From positions 79,457,224-79,521,223 of the forward strand of contig CM076259.1 in the NCBI GenBank assembly GCA_038380795.1: a DNA stretch of 64,000 nucleotides. Reading direction: 5' to 3'. How positions within the stretch are numbered: the stretch's first letter is position 1; every line of letters begins with the position of its first letter. Below, piece by piece: positions 63,185 to 64,000 of this stretch. Origin of the DNA: Pyrocephalus nanus. Taxonomy: Eukaryota; Chordata; Aves; Passeriformes; Tyrannidae. The position numbers were made by a program, and so were the translations under genes. A model generated the notes under the pieces. The model ran no database searches. It was given only the letters and a program-made list of their open reading frames with translations, and had not been told where the DNA came from.

Positions 63185-63242
63185 AAAAGGGAGAATGGCT
63201 CTAAAGGCTTTAATGGCTTTAATGGCTTTAAAGGGAGAATGG
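63185..63242 (+). repeat. Direct repeat plus 9-bp tandem units at the CR1 5' junction
   Basis: AAAGGGAGAATGG occurs at 63186-63198 and again at 63230-63242. Between the copies are about three units of GGCTTTAAT. The second copy runs into CR1 sequence. The duplication sits exactly at the truncated 5' end of the CR1 copy. Confidence 0.8.
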
Positions 63243-63484
63243 TTTAGATTGGATATTAGGAAGAAACTATTCACTGTGAGTGTGGTGAGGCACTGGAATG
63301 TGTTGCCCAAAAGAGGTGTGGATACTTCATTCCTAGAAGTGTTCAAGGCCAGGTTGGATGATGCTTTGAGCAACCTGGTTTAGTGGAAGGTATCCCTGCC
63401 TATGGCAGGGAGGATTGGAGCTAGAGAACCAAGATCACTTCCAACCCAACCTCTTCTGTGATTCTATGATTCTATGATTCTATT
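63230..63484 (+). mobile_element. CR1 LINE 3' end with octamer tail
   Basis: Plus-strand CR1. An uninterrupted frame covers the last residues of ORF2 (FRLDIRKKLFTVSVVRHWN ... LDDALSNLV) and stops at TAG 63381-63383, at the family's natural stop. The 3' UTR continues to CCAACCCAACCTCTTCTGTG and three to four ATTCTATG octamers. It is 5'-truncated and relatively well preserved. Confidence 0.95.
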
Positions 63485-64000
63485 ATGATCTTGCTATACA
63501 GATCCAGAAGACACAAAGCCTCTGCCATACAGAAATGTTTTTCACAGGAGAAAGGCAGAAATTCTAACAAAGAATTGGAAGGAACCACGAGCATGAGGCT
63601 CCACTTCTGACTTTTTGGCTGTGGAGGCTGTTTTGACCCTGCAGGCTCCTTGAGTTCCGGTCAAGTCCTGCTTATACACATCAGCCACTGAAGATAGAGG
63701 ATAGAGGACTTGGATTTTCCATATGAGTTCAAACTCTGCTCCTTTAAACACTTTTTATTCAGCAGCAATATCCTAATAGGCCCAGAAGTCAGATTACATC
63801 ATCGTTAAATGCAGTTTGCTTTCAGATACACACTGCTTGCCCAAATAAATCTGAGAAAAGCCTGCACAGAGTACATAGTACAGAATACCCAAAGAGACCC
63901 AAATCTCATTGCACAGTTCTGGTAATGTGAGCATAATGCTCTTAGGCCTGCAAACTTATTCATCTGCATTTCAAAGAATACATATGATTTTCTCACCAGA
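63485..64000. other. Noncoding, window end
   Basis: Nothing recognisable to the right of the last CR1 copy. Confidence 0.45.

Noticed and set aside
1..64000. A prokaryotic-type or novel multi-gene system, CRISPR array or biosynthetic cluster
   Set aside because: Composition, CR1 repeats, LTRs, CpG island and a vertebrate exon all show an avian nuclear genome. There are no operon-like frames and no regularly spaced repeats.

Overview
This is a stretch of a bird genome. The repeats are avian: 5'-truncated CR1 LINEs whose 3' ends carry the ATTCTATG octamer tail, plus several avian-type endogenous retrovirus LTRs. The one gene I recognise is FGF14 (fibroblast growth factor homologous factor 4, FHF4). 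Only its alternative first exon 1A lies here, on the minus strand at 23554-23746, ending in a consensus splice donor. No other protein-coding exon, rRNA, tRNA or CRISPR array can be supported. The many short open frames are chance frames in AT-rich noncoding DNA, repeat relics, or GC-rich frames in the CpG island. The repeat content hints at a neoavian bird, perhaps a passerine, but this is a weak inference.

Layout: (i) 1-23553 is downstream of exon 1A on the transcribed strand, so it is the 5' part of the intron leading to FGF14 exon 2. It is AT-rich and holds an ERV 5' LTR plus leader (about 3852-4880), two minus-strand CR1 relics (5931-6189, 8471-8637), and a long polypyrimidine/oligo-T tract (17302-17441). 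(ii) About 23260-25045 is a CpG island carrying exon 1A, its presumed 5' UTR and its promoter. It also has a GGTCG pentanucleotide array, a CA/TG microsatellite and G-rich runs. (iii) About 2.4 kb upstream of the start codon, inside a second small GC-rich patch, is a near-perfect RE1/NRSE (REST-binding) element at 26124-26144, which fits a neuron-restricted gene. (iv) 26200-64000 is AT-rich noncoding DNA. By comparison with mammalian FGF14 it is probably within the long first intron of the 1B transcript, which starts further upstream. It holds a probable LTR fossil (33564-33952), a solo LTR with exact 6-bp target-site duplications (36084-36421), a CR1 with a twin-priming-type inversion (41435-42138), a roughly 1.1-kb LTR (58240-59353), an AACC-rich low-complexity tract (60130-60263) and a CR1 3' end (63230-63484).

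No novel multi-gene system is visible. The observations most worth checking are the RE1 element, the repeat-bearing promoter of FGF14-1A, the CR1 inversion, and the solo LTR with its internal 31-bp duplication. Coordinates of repeat ends are read by eye and may be off by several bases, except where a terminal repeat fixes them.
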